DNA from: an uncultured Bryobacterales bacterium
Lineage (GTDB): Bacteria; Acidobacteriota; Terriglobia; Bryobacterales; UBA6623
Assembly (NCBI GenBank): GCA_946887065.1
Contig: CAMPKL010000024.1
Location: 1 to 14,724 of the forward strand
DNA length: 14,724 nt
Direction: 5' to 3'
Part shown: in pieces, positions 5,920 through 13,052 of the stretch
Layout: every line of letters begins with the position of its first letter
How positions within the stretch are numbered: the stretch's first letter is position 1
Notes under the pieces: model-generated
What the model was told of the DNA's origin: nothing
What the model saw: only the letters and a program-made list of their open reading frames with translations
The model's database searches: none
Position numbers and translations under genes: made by a program

Positions 5920-7599
5920 CTAAGCAAAGGCGCCTTGTTTGCCTTGATCGACAATGTATTCCGAGACCCGTACGGCATTAGCCATCATCGTCAGCGTCGG
6001 GTTCTGACACGCCGACGTGGGCCAAGCGGCGCCGTCGACGACGAACCGGTTGGGGGTCTCCCAGGCCTGACAATACTTATTCAAAACGCTGTTGCCGGGG
6101 CGGTCTCCCATGCGGGCGGTGCCGACCTCGTGAATGGCGAAGCCGGGCGCCGACTCGTCCCAGCCCTCGCGGGCGACATCCTTGCAGCCGCCTGCTTCGA
6201 GCATGCCGGCTATTTCGACCTGGGCATCCTTCGACATCAGCCGTTCGTTCTCGCCGTAGGTGCAGGAGACACGAAGCGTGGGGATGCCCCAGGCGTCGAC
6301 GCGATTCCGGTCAAGCTCGACGTGGTTCTCGTAGCTCGGCAGATGTTCGACGAAGGCGTTGAGACCCATCGTCCAATAGGCGTCGTCGCGCACGCGACGT
6401 TTATAGTCGGCTCCAAAGCCGGGCGCGCCGGTGTTGAACGACGGGCGCGAGCTGCCGGTCATGTGATAGCCGCGAATAAAGCCGTTCGTTTCGGTGCGGT
6501 CCACGTTGCGGAAGCGTATGCCGACGATGTGATTGGGGCTGTTGGGCAAGCCGCGCCAACGCAGTTCGCTCTTTTCCATGGGGACTCGGCCGCGAACGCC
6601 GACCATCATGTGATCCATGAGGTAATGTCCCAAGGCGCCGCTCCCGTTGGCCAAACCGCCGGGGGCGGAGTTCATCAGAATGCGGGTGGACTCCAGCGTC
6701 GAGGCGCCGAGGATAACGACCTTGGCGCGCACTTCTTTGGCCTCGCGGGTGAAGCGATCGAAGTAGGCCACACCGCGAACCCGGTTGGACGACGGGTCCG
6801 TGACGACGTGGCTGACGACGGAGTCGGTGAGAACGGTGAGATTACCGGTCCTCTCGGCGGCGGCGAGCGTCACGAAGGGGCTGGCGAAGACTGAATTGGT
6901 CGAGCAGCCGCGGTGGCAAGGGCCGCAATGGTGGCAGGGCTGGCGGCCGTTGAGGGCGCGGGTCAAGACGGCGGAGCGCCCGTCGGTGATGACACGTCCA
7001 AACTTTTTCATGACGCCGTCTTTGAGACGACGTTCGCCGCAGTACATGCCCAGAGGCGGCTGGAAGATGCTGTCGGGCAAGGCCGCCTGGCCTTCTGCCG
7101 TGCCGCTGCAGCCGATGAAGCGTTCGACGGTTTCGTAGTGCGCCTCCATTTCGGCGGCGGTGATGGGCCAGTCGATGCCCCAGCCGTCGCGGCCGGCGGC
7201 CTTGAAGTCGAGGTCGGAGTGGCGGAAGACGCCGCGTCCCCAGGCGAGCGAGCGGCCGCCAAGGGCGCGGAGGCGGATCCAGCGAAAAGGCTTATCTTCC
7301 GGGTGCGAATAGGGATTTTCGACGTCGTTGGCGAACCACTTGTAGTTGGTTTCTTCGCAGGCGTAGTTGAGACGCTGCATCGGCCTGTCGCGCAAGAAAG
7401 CCTTGGAGAGGAAGCGGTACTTCGTCTCGTAGGGCTGGACGTGCTCGGAGAAATCCTGCGGAGTGACGCGCGAGCCCGCCTCGATCACCGCGACCTTGAG
7501 GCCCGCCTCGGTGAGCTGTTTGGCCGCCCATCCTCCGGTGGCGCCGGACCCCACGATCACAGCGTCGAATTCGGTACGGTTGCCGTCAATGATTTGCAC
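5920..7599 (-). CDS. GMC-family FAD-dependent oxidoreductase with a four-cysteine cluster motif
   Basis: A 559-residue flavoprotein of the glucose-methanol-choline family, oxidising an alcohol or sugar of unknown identity. The N-terminal FAD site is VIVGSGATGG (14-23), followed by VIEAG (38-42) and the ALGGRSLAWGRG loop (112-123). The GMC C-terminal domain has His490 in IHEVGTARMG and Asn533 in NPTLTMMANAVR, the usual catalytic pair. Cys222, 225, 228 and 232 form C-x2-C-x2-C-x3-C, resembling the cluster motif of FAD sugar dehydrogenases. There is no signal peptide, and no small subunit-3 or cytochrome gene beside it. The GTG start is chosen from the Rossmann spacing, and no clear Shine-Dalgarno is seen. 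It is upstream of sdhC on the same strand, so co-transcription is possible but unproven. Confidence 0.9.
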   Translation of the reverse strand: MQIIDGNRTEFDAVIVGSGATGGWAAKQLTEAGLKVAVIEAGSRVTPQDFSEHVQPYETKYRFLSKAFLRDRPMQRLNYACEETNYKWFANDVENPYSHPEDKPFRWIRLRALGGRSLAWGRGVFRHSDLDFKAAGRDGWGIDWPITAAEMEAHYETVERFIGCSGTAEGQAALPDSIFQPPLGMYCGERRLKDGVMKKFGRVITDGRSAVLTRALNGRQPCHHCGPCHRGCSTNSVFASPFVTLAAAERTGNLTVLTDSVVSHVVTDPSSNRVRGVAYFDRFTREAKEVRAKVVILGASTLESTRILMNSAPGGLANGSGALGHYLMDHMMVGVRGRVPMEKSELRWRGLPNSPNHIVGIRFRNVDRTETNGFIRGYHMTGSSRPSFNTGAPGFGADYKRRVRDDAYWTMGLNAFVEHLPSYENHVELDRNRVDAWGIPTLRVSCTYGENERLMSKDAQVEIAGMLEAGGCKDVAREGWDESAPGFAIHEVGTARMGDRPGNSVLNKYCQAWETPNRFVVDGAAWPTSACQNPTLTMMANAVRVSEYIVDQGKQGAFA

Positions 7600-7626
7600 G
7601 AGGGTTCTATTAGTAGAGTACCAACC

Positions 7627-7656
7627 TTAGGGCTGTGTCTAACAAACGGCTAGACT
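7627..7656 (+). promoter_or_regulatory. Candidate rsmE promoter
   Basis: TTAGGG (7627-7632) and TAGACT (7651-7656) are 18 bases apart, and the second ends 17 bases before the rsmE ATG. Both match the sigma-70 consensus only partly. The nine bases GGCTAGACT recur before the LytTR gene at 11494-11502, which raises their credibility slightly. The 74-base divergent gap must also hold whatever drives the GMC gene. Confidence 0.3.
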
Positions 7657-7673
7657 GGCGTTGAGACGATTTG

Positions 7674-8396
7674 ATGGCTCCGCGGCGGGTATTCGTAGAC
7701 AACGTGAGCGACGGGCGAGCCATAGCGAGCGGCGCAAGGGCGCATCATCTGGCGCGCGTGGCGCGGCTCAAGCCGGGCGAGACGGTCGAGGTATCGGACG
7801 GCGCGCAGGCGTGGACGGCGGTAGCCGCGTCGATCGACCCTCGCCAGGTCGTGTTCACAACGATCGAGGCACTCCCTTCTTCTCCCGCGCTGGCTCGCTT
7901 GGAACTGCACTTAGCGTTGATTAAACTGCCCCGGTTTGAGTGGGCGGTGGAGAAGGCGACGGAGTTGGGCGTCTCGGCGATTGTGCCGGTGGCGGCCGAA
8001 CGAAGCGACGGCGGATTGATCAAAGGCGCGGCGAAGCGGATCGAACGCTGGGAAAGAATTGCCGAGGAAGCGGCGCAACAGTCACGGCGGCTATCGACCC
8101 CGGCGGTCGAGGCGCCGGCGACCTTAGCGGAGGCGCTGGGGCGCAACGCGGACCTGCGCTGCCTCGTCGATTTTTCAGGGCAGGAGCCGTCGGCGGGCCT
8201 GTTGGCGGGTCTTAGCGCCTCATCGACTGTGGCCATGTTCGTTGGGCCGGAAGGCGGCTGGAGCGATGAAGAGTTAGTGCTGGCGCGGAATGCCGGGGCG
8301 CAGGCGATTTCGCTGGGCCCCAACGTGTTACGGGCCGAGACGGCGGCGTTGGCGGCGGTGAGCATCTTGGGGCGACTGGTGCGGACGATAGAATGA
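7674..8396 (+). CDS. rsmE: 16S rRNA (uracil1498-N3)-methyltransferase RsmE
   Basis: This enzyme methylates N3 of U1498 in 16S rRNA of the 30S subunit, with S-adenosylmethionine as donor. It has 240 residues, the usual length. The N-terminal part (1-65) is the PUA-like RNA-binding domain; the rest is the SPOUT knot domain. Signature segments are EWAVEKATELGV (89-100), EEAAQQSRR (131-139), GPEGGWSDEE (191-200) and LGPNVLRAETA (214-224), the last two forming the SAM-binding knot. I chose the ATG at 7674; a TTG directly before it adds only one residue. The Shine-Dalgarno is weak. It is divergent from the GMC gene and first of a plus-strand run; the next gene starts 95 bases later. Confidence 0.96.
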   Translation: MAPRRVFVDNVSDGRAIASGARAHHLARVARLKPGETVEVSDGAQAWTAVAASIDPRQVVFTTIEALPSSPALARLELHLALIKLPRFEWAVEKATELGVSAIVPVAAERSDGGLIKGAAKRIERWERIAEEAAQQSRRLSTPAVEAPATLAEALGRNADLRCLVDFSGQEPSAGLLAGLSASSTVAMFVGPEGGWSDEELVLARNAGAQAISLGPNVLRAETAALAAVSILGRLVRTIE

Positions 8397-8491
8397 GTTG
8401 TGGTCGCGGTTAATGGATCGCTTCGTACGCGCGGGCAGCTCGATAAAGGGACAAGCACGCATTTTCGCACGCAAACCGTGAGGCGAAAGGC

Positions 8492-9208
8492 TTGATTCCG
8501 GACGGCGCGCAAGATGCGAGCCAGTCCCTGGCGGCGGCGTCTCCCGTCCACAGACTGATTCCCTACATCGCGGCGATTGTACTCGCGCTGGTCTTTGCGG
8601 CCGTTTGGCGGACCGGGCTTTTCAGCGATTTAAGCGACCGCGAGGCGCTGGTGGCCGCGATGCGCTCGAGCGGGCCGTCGGGCTATTTGATCTGCCTGGC
8701 GATTCAGTTCGTTCAAGTCGTGGTGTTCCTGATTCCCGGCGAGATCACGCAGTTCGCCGCAGGCTATGTTTTTGGGGCCTGGCAGGGCTTTCTGCTTTCT
8801 TTGGCCGGCATCATGCTGGGCTCAGCGACGGCCTACGGCTTTGGAAAGATTGCGGGAAGACCGGCGCTGAGCAAGATGCTTGGCGAAAAGACGATGGATC
8901 GCCTAGATCGGGCGATTCTTTCGCCGAGGGCGCCGACGGCGATATTCTTGCTTTTCCTGCTGCCTGGGGCGCCGAAGGACGCGATGTCCTATGGGGCGGG
9001 GGTGTCGGGCTTTCCGCTCGGGAAATTCGTGCTCATTTCCGGTCTTGGCCGAATCCCGGCGTTATTAGCCAGCACGATGATCGGCGCACAGGTCTACGAT
9101 AGAGATTACGCGTCGGTTGCCATCACGGCGGCAGCGGCGGCGGCCATGGCAGTGGCGTTTTGGCTGTATCAGCGGAAAAGCCGCAAAGCCTTGTTCCTAG
9201 AAAAATGA
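8492..9208 (+). CDS. VTT-domain (TVP38/TMEM64, DedA-like) inner-membrane protein
   Basis: An integral membrane protein of 238 residues with about six hydrophobic segments (22-40, 64-84, 89-110, 148-165, 178-198, 207-225). The VTT/SNARE-associated domain is evident from FLIPGEITQFAAGYVFG (79-95), the glycine-rich following helix, and LPGAPKDAMSYGAGVSG (157-173), the re-entrant loop pattern of DedA/TVP38 proteins. Members of this superfamily move or scramble lipids, including undecaprenyl phosphate carriers, or affect membrane energetics; the substrate here cannot be told. The TTG start has GAGG 8 bases upstream, and the nearby ATG at 8513 is out of frame. Its stop overlaps the next start (ATGA), so the two proteins are probably made together. 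Confidence 0.85.
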   Translation: MIPDGAQDASQSLAAASPVHRLIPYIAAIVLALVFAAVWRTGLFSDLSDREALVAAMRSSGPSGYLICLAIQFVQVVVFLIPGEITQFAAGYVFGAWQGFLLSLAGIMLGSATAYGFGKIAGRPALSKMLGEKTMDRLDRAILSPRAPTAIFLLFLLPGAPKDAMSYGAGVSGFPLGKFVLISGLGRIPALLASTMIGAQVYDRDYASVAITAAAAAAMAVAFWLYQRKSRKALFLEK

Positions 9209-10068
9209 ATTACGTACGCAAACGATTCCCTTGGATTTTTCGCGGGTCCGAGACGCCTTTGGGAGCTCGCACGCTGGTCTCCGTTGTTTTGGACGTGTCG
9301 AGCGCCGCCGTTCCGGGCAAGCCGGACCCCGATGCGTTGCTCGCGCGAGCGGAGGAGTTGGCGAACCTCGGAGCGGACTTCTTGGACGTCTGCGCCCTGC
9401 CGGTTCGACCGAGCGGTAAACGAATCTCCGCGGACGATGAACTGCAGCGCATCGTGCCGACGATTCGCAAATTGCGTGCGGCCTCGGCGCTGCCGTTTTT
9501 CGTTACGACCTATAACTCGGAGACCGCGGCGCGCTGCCTCGAACTGGAAGCGGCAGGCATCTACGACCCCAGCGGCATCACTGTAGACGCTCTGATGTCG
9601 CGGACGTTGGGGAACTCGGACGCGGCGTTAATCATCGGTCACGGCCCCAGCGGGGCCGAGAGTTGGGTCAAACCGCGCCACATTCCGCACGTTGTCGAGT
9701 CGGTCACGGCGGATTTGGAGTCGGCGGTGAAGCGGGCCTTGGCCGGAGGAGTCGACCGCCGCCGCATCATGTTGAGTCCGGGGCCGGGGCTGGGCAAACG
9801 GCCCGAGCAAAGCCTGGAGTTGCTGGAACGTCTGTCGGCTCTTAGCGGATTGGGACAGCCGATCGCGGTTTCGCTGGCCGGGGACCTGTTCCTTACCGAG
9901 ACGGTCCGCGCCCCCGCGGCGGAATGGGAAGCGGGGAGCGCGGCCGCCGCGGCCCTAGCGGTGCGCAACGGCGTGCATTTGATACGAACGACGCATTTCG
10001 ACTCGGTGAAGGCGGCCGCCCGATTGGCGGACCGCATTCTGCAACTGATCGAAGGGACTGCGGACTAG
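9205..10068 (+). CDS. Dihydropteroate synthase-fold protein with degenerate active site
   Basis: A 287-residue protein with the TIM-barrel layout of the pterin-binding/DHPS family, but without most catalytic residues. Aligned by eye with E. coli FolP: NVTPDSFS becomes DVSSAAVP (30-37), DVGGESTRPG becomes DVCALPVRPS (61-70), the catalytic Asp of VDT becomes Thr101, the Asn of ND becomes Tyr120, DPGFGFGK becomes SPGPGLGK (191-198), and the SRK lysine region becomes VSLAGD (222-227). The final Arg is kept (Arg261, RTTHFD). It is therefore unlikely to make dihydropteroate; it may bind another ligand or be structural. The ATG at 9205 overlaps the preceding stop and no independent Shine-Dalgarno is seen, which argues for coupling. 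Longer upstream starts would lie inside the VTT gene. It converges on the AAA+ gene with a 7-base gap. Confidence 0.8.
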   Translation: MNYVRKRFPWIFRGSETPLGARTLVSVVLDVSSAAVPGKPDPDALLARAEELANLGADFLDVCALPVRPSGKRISADDELQRIVPTIRKLRAASALPFFVTTYNSETAARCLELEAAGIYDPSGITVDALMSRTLGNSDAALIIGHGPSGAESWVKPRHIPHVVESVTADLESAVKRALAGGVDRRRIMLSPGPGLGKRPEQSLELLERLSALSGLGQPIAVSLAGDLFLTETVRAPAAEWEAGSAAAAALAVRNGVHLIRTTHFDSVKAAARLADRILQLIEGTAD

Positions 10069-10075
10069 CGCGGGC

Positions 10076-11236
10076 TTACACCGAAAAAGCTTCGCGGCCA
10101 CGGTCGGGATCTCCAGCGGCTGCTCGGCGGCGGCTTTGCTCATCGAAAAGCGGTTCGTCGATCGGAAAGGCCAGTCCCGCGGCACGATACATCTGGTAAA
10201 GGGTCAGGCCCTCGTCGGTACGTTGGAACTGGAAATCGGACTCGGCGCGGTCGATATCGACGCGGTCCCCGGGGCGAATCTGACCCGAGGCGACTAAATT
10301 AGCCATGGGATGCACCAAGAGCCGCTCGATGGCCCTCTTGAGATGCCTAGCGCCGTACTTCGCGTCGGTCCCTGACTCGATCAGCAGGCGGCGGGCTTCG
10401 GCGCTGACTTGGAAGAGGCAGGGCGTACCCATCAAGATCAGACGTTGCACCTGGGCCAGTTCGAGGTCCAGGACGCGTTGGAGTTCCGCGTCGCCGAGCG
10501 AATGGAATACGACCGTCTTGTCGATTCGATTCATGAACTCGGGCGAGAAACGCTTGCGCGCGGCCTGAACGCCGATGTTTTCGACGCGCTGTCGCAGGGC
10601 CGCGCCGCTCGCGGCTCCGGCGAGGGACGAGAAGCCTACTCCGGGTCCGACGAGCGCCTCCATCTCCTTGGCTCCCAGGTTGCTGGTCAGAAAGATCAAG
10701 CATTGGGCGAAGTCTACCTTGCGGTTGTCGCCGAGAGTGAGAACACCCTTGTCGAGAATGCCGAGCAGCAGATGCCAGAGGGCATCGCTGCCCTTCTCAA
10801 TCTCATCGAACAACACGAGCGAGAGAGGCACGGCGGCGGTGTGGTGTTGATCGAGAGCCTCCTGACTGAGCAGCGCCTGGGTCTCCCGATGTCCCAAGTA
10901 GCCGGGAGGCGAGCCAACCAACTTCGCGATTTCATGACTATGTTGGAACTCGGCGCAATCAATCTTGACTACGGCGGAGGCGTCGCCCAACAGGACTTCC
11001 GCGGTGGCCTCGACAACGCGGGTCTTGCCTGTCCCGCTGGGACCGAGAAAGAGGAAGTTGCCGACTGGGCGCCCTGGGGAATTCATTCCGGCCACGAAGG
11101 TCTGGTAGACGTTGACGATCTGGCGGATGGCGTCTTCCTGGCCGACGACCAGCCGTTGGATTCCGCGCTCCAGGCGCGAGGCGTCGTCGCCGGTTCGCGT
11201 CGGATCCAGCGGCACGGGCAAAGCTTGATGAGTCAA
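10076..11236 (-). CDS. Stand-alone AAA+ unfoldase related to the second ATPase ring of ClpC/ClpB
   Basis: A cytoplasmic ATPase of 386 residues that matches only the D2 module plus C-terminal small domain of Clp unfoldases; the N domain, D1 and middle domain are absent. Walker A GPSGTGKT is at 65-72, the pore loop GYLG at 112-115, Walker B LVLFDE at 140-145, sensor 1 LTSN at 183-186, the arginine finger at Arg237 in FMNRID, and sensor 2 in GARHLKR (Arg297). A VGF tripeptide (200-202) lies between sensor 1 and the arginine finger, where ClpC carries its VGF loop for ClpP. The TTG start is chosen for its AGGAG 7 bases upstream; a GTG at 11290 would add 18 residues without a visible ribosome site. 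No protease gene is adjacent. Confidence 0.88.
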   Translation of the reverse strand: MTHQALPVPLDPTRTGDDASRLERGIQRLVVGQEDAIRQIVNVYQTFVAGMNSPGRPVGNFLFLGPSGTGKTRVVEATAEVLLGDASAVVKIDCAEFQHSHEIAKLVGSPPGYLGHRETQALLSQEALDQHHTAAVPLSLVLFDEIEKGSDALWHLLLGILDKGVLTLGDNRKVDFAQCLIFLTSNLGAKEMEALVGPGVGFSSLAGAASGAALRQRVENIGVQAARKRFSPEFMNRIDKTVVFHSLGDAELQRVLDLELAQVQRLILMGTPCLFQVSAEARRLLIESGTDAKYGARHLKRAIERLLVHPMANLVASGQIRPGDRVDIDRAESDFQFQRTDEGLTLYQMYRAAGLAFPIDEPLFDEQSRRRAAAGDPDRGREAFSV

Positions 11237-11249
11237 TCGAAGTCTCCTC
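11234..11249 (-). promoter_or_regulatory. Shine-Dalgarno setting a TTG start for the AAA+ gene
   Basis: On the minus strand GAGGAGA is followed by CTTCGA and then TTG (11236-11234), so the AGGAG core is 7 bases from the start codon. This is the best ribosome site near the 5' end of the gene and decides the start. Confidence 0.65.
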
Positions 11250-11437
11250 GGATGTATGTCCGTGGGATGAAGAGTGATTCCGCCTTGCACCTAAGTGTTA
11301 TCGGCCAGAACCAGCGCTCGCTTCAGCCACAACGCTCAAGGGCAGCGCATGGCCGGAGCTAAAGTCATCTCCAGTGTAGAGACCGGCTCCAAACAAATCG
11401 GCCGGCGGTGGCGCTAACCTGTTGCAGTCAGATGAGA

Positions 11438-11447
11438 TAGATATCTA
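11438..11447. other. 10-bp perfect palindrome in the divergent intergenic region
   Basis: TAGATATCTA is a complete palindrome in an AT-rich patch of the 280-base gap (11237-11516) between the AAA+ and LytTR genes. It lies 69 bases before the LytTR start. A palindrome this short can arise by chance; it is listed as a possible regulator site only. Otherwise this gap contains one candidate -10 box and no gene that I can support. Confidence 0.2.
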
Positions 11448-11493
11448 GTGCAGCCCCGTGCCGACCTTGGATTGTGAGTTGGCGGGCGGGTTT

Positions 11494-11502
11494 GGCTAGA
11501 CT
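11494..11502 (+). promoter_or_regulatory. Candidate -10 region of the LytTR gene
   Basis: GGCTAGACT ends 14 bases before the ATG and is identical to the nine bases before rsmE (7648-7656). TAGACT would be the -10 hexamer (4 of 6 to consensus). A TTGTGA at 11472 is 19 bases upstream of it, a poor -35. If real, the transcript would have a leader of about ten bases or less. Confidence 0.3.
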
Positions 11503-11516
11503 AGGCATCGCGCACC

Positions 11517-12284
11517 ATGTCGATCTCCACACTTATCGTTGATGACGAGCAGCTGGCCCGCGAAGAGCTGGCCTTTCTGCTGAAATCGCACCCGGAAGTC
11601 GAGGTCGTGGGAGAAGCCGCTAACGGCCTTGAGGCGATCACGATGATCGAGGAGTACGAGCCGGATCTGGTATTCCTCGACGTGCAGATGCCCGGCCTGG
11701 ACGGCTTGAGCGTGGTGAGGAAGATGATCGAACGCGGCGGGCGGCTGCCGCACTTCATCTTTGCAACGGCTTTCGATCAGTATGCGGTGCAAGCTTTTGA
11801 GTTGGCGGCGGCCGATTATGTGATGAAGCCGATCGAGAAAGCCCGATTAGACAAGTCCATCGAACGGGCCCGCCGGCTGATCGAATCCCCTGACGACGCA
11901 GCGGGCCAGGTCGAACGGCTGTTGGCCCAACTCAGCGACAAGCGTTCGCCGACGAAGCTCTTGGTTCGCAACAGCAACCGGATGTTTCTGGTGGACGAGA
12001 CGGAGATTGCCTACGCCACGATTGAAGAAGGCGTCATCACGGTCGTCGCGTCGTCCATCGAGGGCCTGTCGAATTACCGCACGATCGAGGATCTACAGTC
12101 GCACCTCGACGCGTCGCTGTTTTGGCGTCCGCATCGCTCTTACCTGGTCAATATCAACCGGATCAAGGAGGTGATCCCCTGGTTCAAGTCCAGCTATCAG
12201 TTGCGGATGAGCGATAAGAACCAGACGGCGATCCCGGTGAGCCGGGCTCAGACGAAACGGCTCCGCGAGCTGTTCAAGCTCTGA
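11517..12284 (+). CDS. LytTR-family response regulator
   Basis: A two-component transcription regulator of 255 residues. The receiver domain (about 3-125) has the acidic pair Asp9/Asp10, phospho-acceptor Asp55 in FLDVQMPG, Thr84 and Lys104 in MKPIE, so all phosphorylation residues are present. The C-terminal LytTR DNA-binding domain (about 155-253) shows the hallmark FWRPHRSYLVNINRIKEV and ends RAQTKRLRELF. It should bind promoter DNA as a dimer after phosphorylation. No histidine kinase gene is adjacent, so its partner is elsewhere, or it answers to a kinase that is not encoded nearby. The ATG has no Shine-Dalgarno within the normal distance, and a -10-like box lies very close, so a short-leader or leaderless mRNA is possible. 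Target genes are unknown. Confidence 0.93.
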   Translation: MSISTLIVDDEQLAREELAFLLKSHPEVEVVGEAANGLEAITMIEEYEPDLVFLDVQMPGLDGLSVVRKMIERGGRLPHFIFATAFDQYAVQAFELAAADYVMKPIEKARLDKSIERARRLIESPDDAAGQVERLLAQLSDKRSPTKLLVRNSNRMFLVDETEIAYATIEEGVITVVASSIEGLSNYRTIEDLQSHLDASLFWRPHRSYLVNINRIKEVIPWFKSSYQLRMSDKNQTAIPVSRAQTKRLRELFKL

Positions 12285-12316
12285 TTTTCGGCGTATGTCT
12301 CGACTTGGCGCGGCCC

Positions 12317-12322
12317 TATTAT
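12317..12322 (+). promoter_or_regulatory. Candidate -10 box before the ABC ATPase gene
   Basis: TATTAT (12317-12322) is a 5-of-6 match to TATAAT in the 74-base gap after the LytTR gene, 36 bases before the ATPase ATG. The -35 position is not consensus-like. It suggests that the ATPase and glgC could have their own start of transcription. Confidence 0.3.
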
Positions 12323-12358
12323 GTGGAACAATGTGGCATGCTTTCGGGGCTAGGGTGA

Positions 12359-13048
12359 ATGTCGGGGCAGGACCAAGCGCTCGTTGTTGAAGGTCTGGGC
12401 AAGCAGTACGCAACGCCCAGCGAGCCGCTAGTCGTGTTGAAGAAGGTCGACCTCAAGCTGAACAAGGGCGACGCTATATCGATCACCGGCCCGTCCGGAT
12501 CGGGCAAAAGTACGCTGCTTTACATCCTGGGTTCGCTGGAACAACCCACTTCCGGCACGTTTCGGCTGGGCGAGAAAGAGCCCTTGAAGATGTCGGCCGA
12601 GGGATTGGCCGTTTATCGCAATCGCAGCGTCGGATTCATCTTCCAGGACCACCATCTGTTGCCGCAGCTGACGGCATTGGAGAATGTCCTGGTGCCGACC
12701 CTGGCGAGCGCCCCAGCGAATCCGGACGAAGTGAAGAAACGGGGGCAAGGGCTGCTTGATCGAGTCGGGTTGGCCGATCGCGCGACGCATTTGCCGGCGG
12801 AACTCTCGGGCGGCGAACGGCAGCGAGTCGCTATCGCCCGCGCGCTGATCCACCGGCCGGCTCTGCTGCTTGCCGACGAGCCGACGGGAAACCTCGATCG
12901 GAAACGCGCTGATGAAGTCTCAAGCCTTTTGTTGGAGCTTCAGCGCGAGGAAGACTCGATTCTCATCGTGGTTACGCATAGCATGGAGCTGGCAGAACGA
13001 CACCCGCTGCGCGCCGAACTTGTCGACGGCGCATTGGAGATGAACTAA
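12359..13048 (+). CDS. ABC transporter ATP-binding protein, LolD/MacB type
   Basis: A 229-residue nucleotide-binding subunit with every functional motif: Walker A GPSGSGKST (44-52), Q-loop Gln96 in FIFQDHHLL, signature LSGGERQ (149-155), Walker B LLLADEPTGNLD (169-180) and switch His207 in VTHS. The spacing and the EPTGNLD form are those of the LolD/MacB/FtsE class, which works on lipoproteins, efflux or cell-envelope processes with an FtsX-like permease. No permease is encoded next to it, so LolD itself cannot be asserted. The ATG at 12359 is the only reasonable start; an ATG at 12338 is followed by an in-frame stop. AGGG lies just before the start. glgC begins 4 bases after the stop, so the two are likely on one mRNA. 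Confidence 0.92.
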   Translation: MSGQDQALVVEGLGKQYATPSEPLVVLKKVDLKLNKGDAISITGPSGSGKSTLLYILGSLEQPTSGTFRLGEKEPLKMSAEGLAVYRNRSVGFIFQDHHLLPQLTALENVLVPTLASAPANPDEVKKRGQGLLDRVGLADRATHLPAELSGGERQRVAIARALIHRPALLLADEPTGNLDRKRADEVSSLLLELQREEDSILIVVTHSMELAERHPLRAELVDGALEMN

Positions 13049-13052
13049 AGGT

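Noticed and set aside
5779..6894. Plus-strand open frame of 371 codons opposite the GMC gene
   Set aside because: It is antisense to a gene with clear GMC motifs; the His/Gly/Ala-rich translation has no family features.
7745..8551. Minus-strand open frame of 268 codons opposite rsmE
   Set aside because: A shadow of rsmE, whose motifs are all on the plus strand.
10409..11362. Plus-strand open frame of 317 codons opposite the AAA+ gene
   Set aside because: A shadow of a gene with complete Walker, sensor and arginine-finger motifs; no domain of its own.
11517..13048. LytTR regulator plus ABC ATPase as a peptide-sensing or detoxification module (BceRS-like)
   Set aside because: No histidine kinase or permease is adjacent, the two genes are 74 bases apart with a candidate promoter between them, and the ATPase is closer to glgC.
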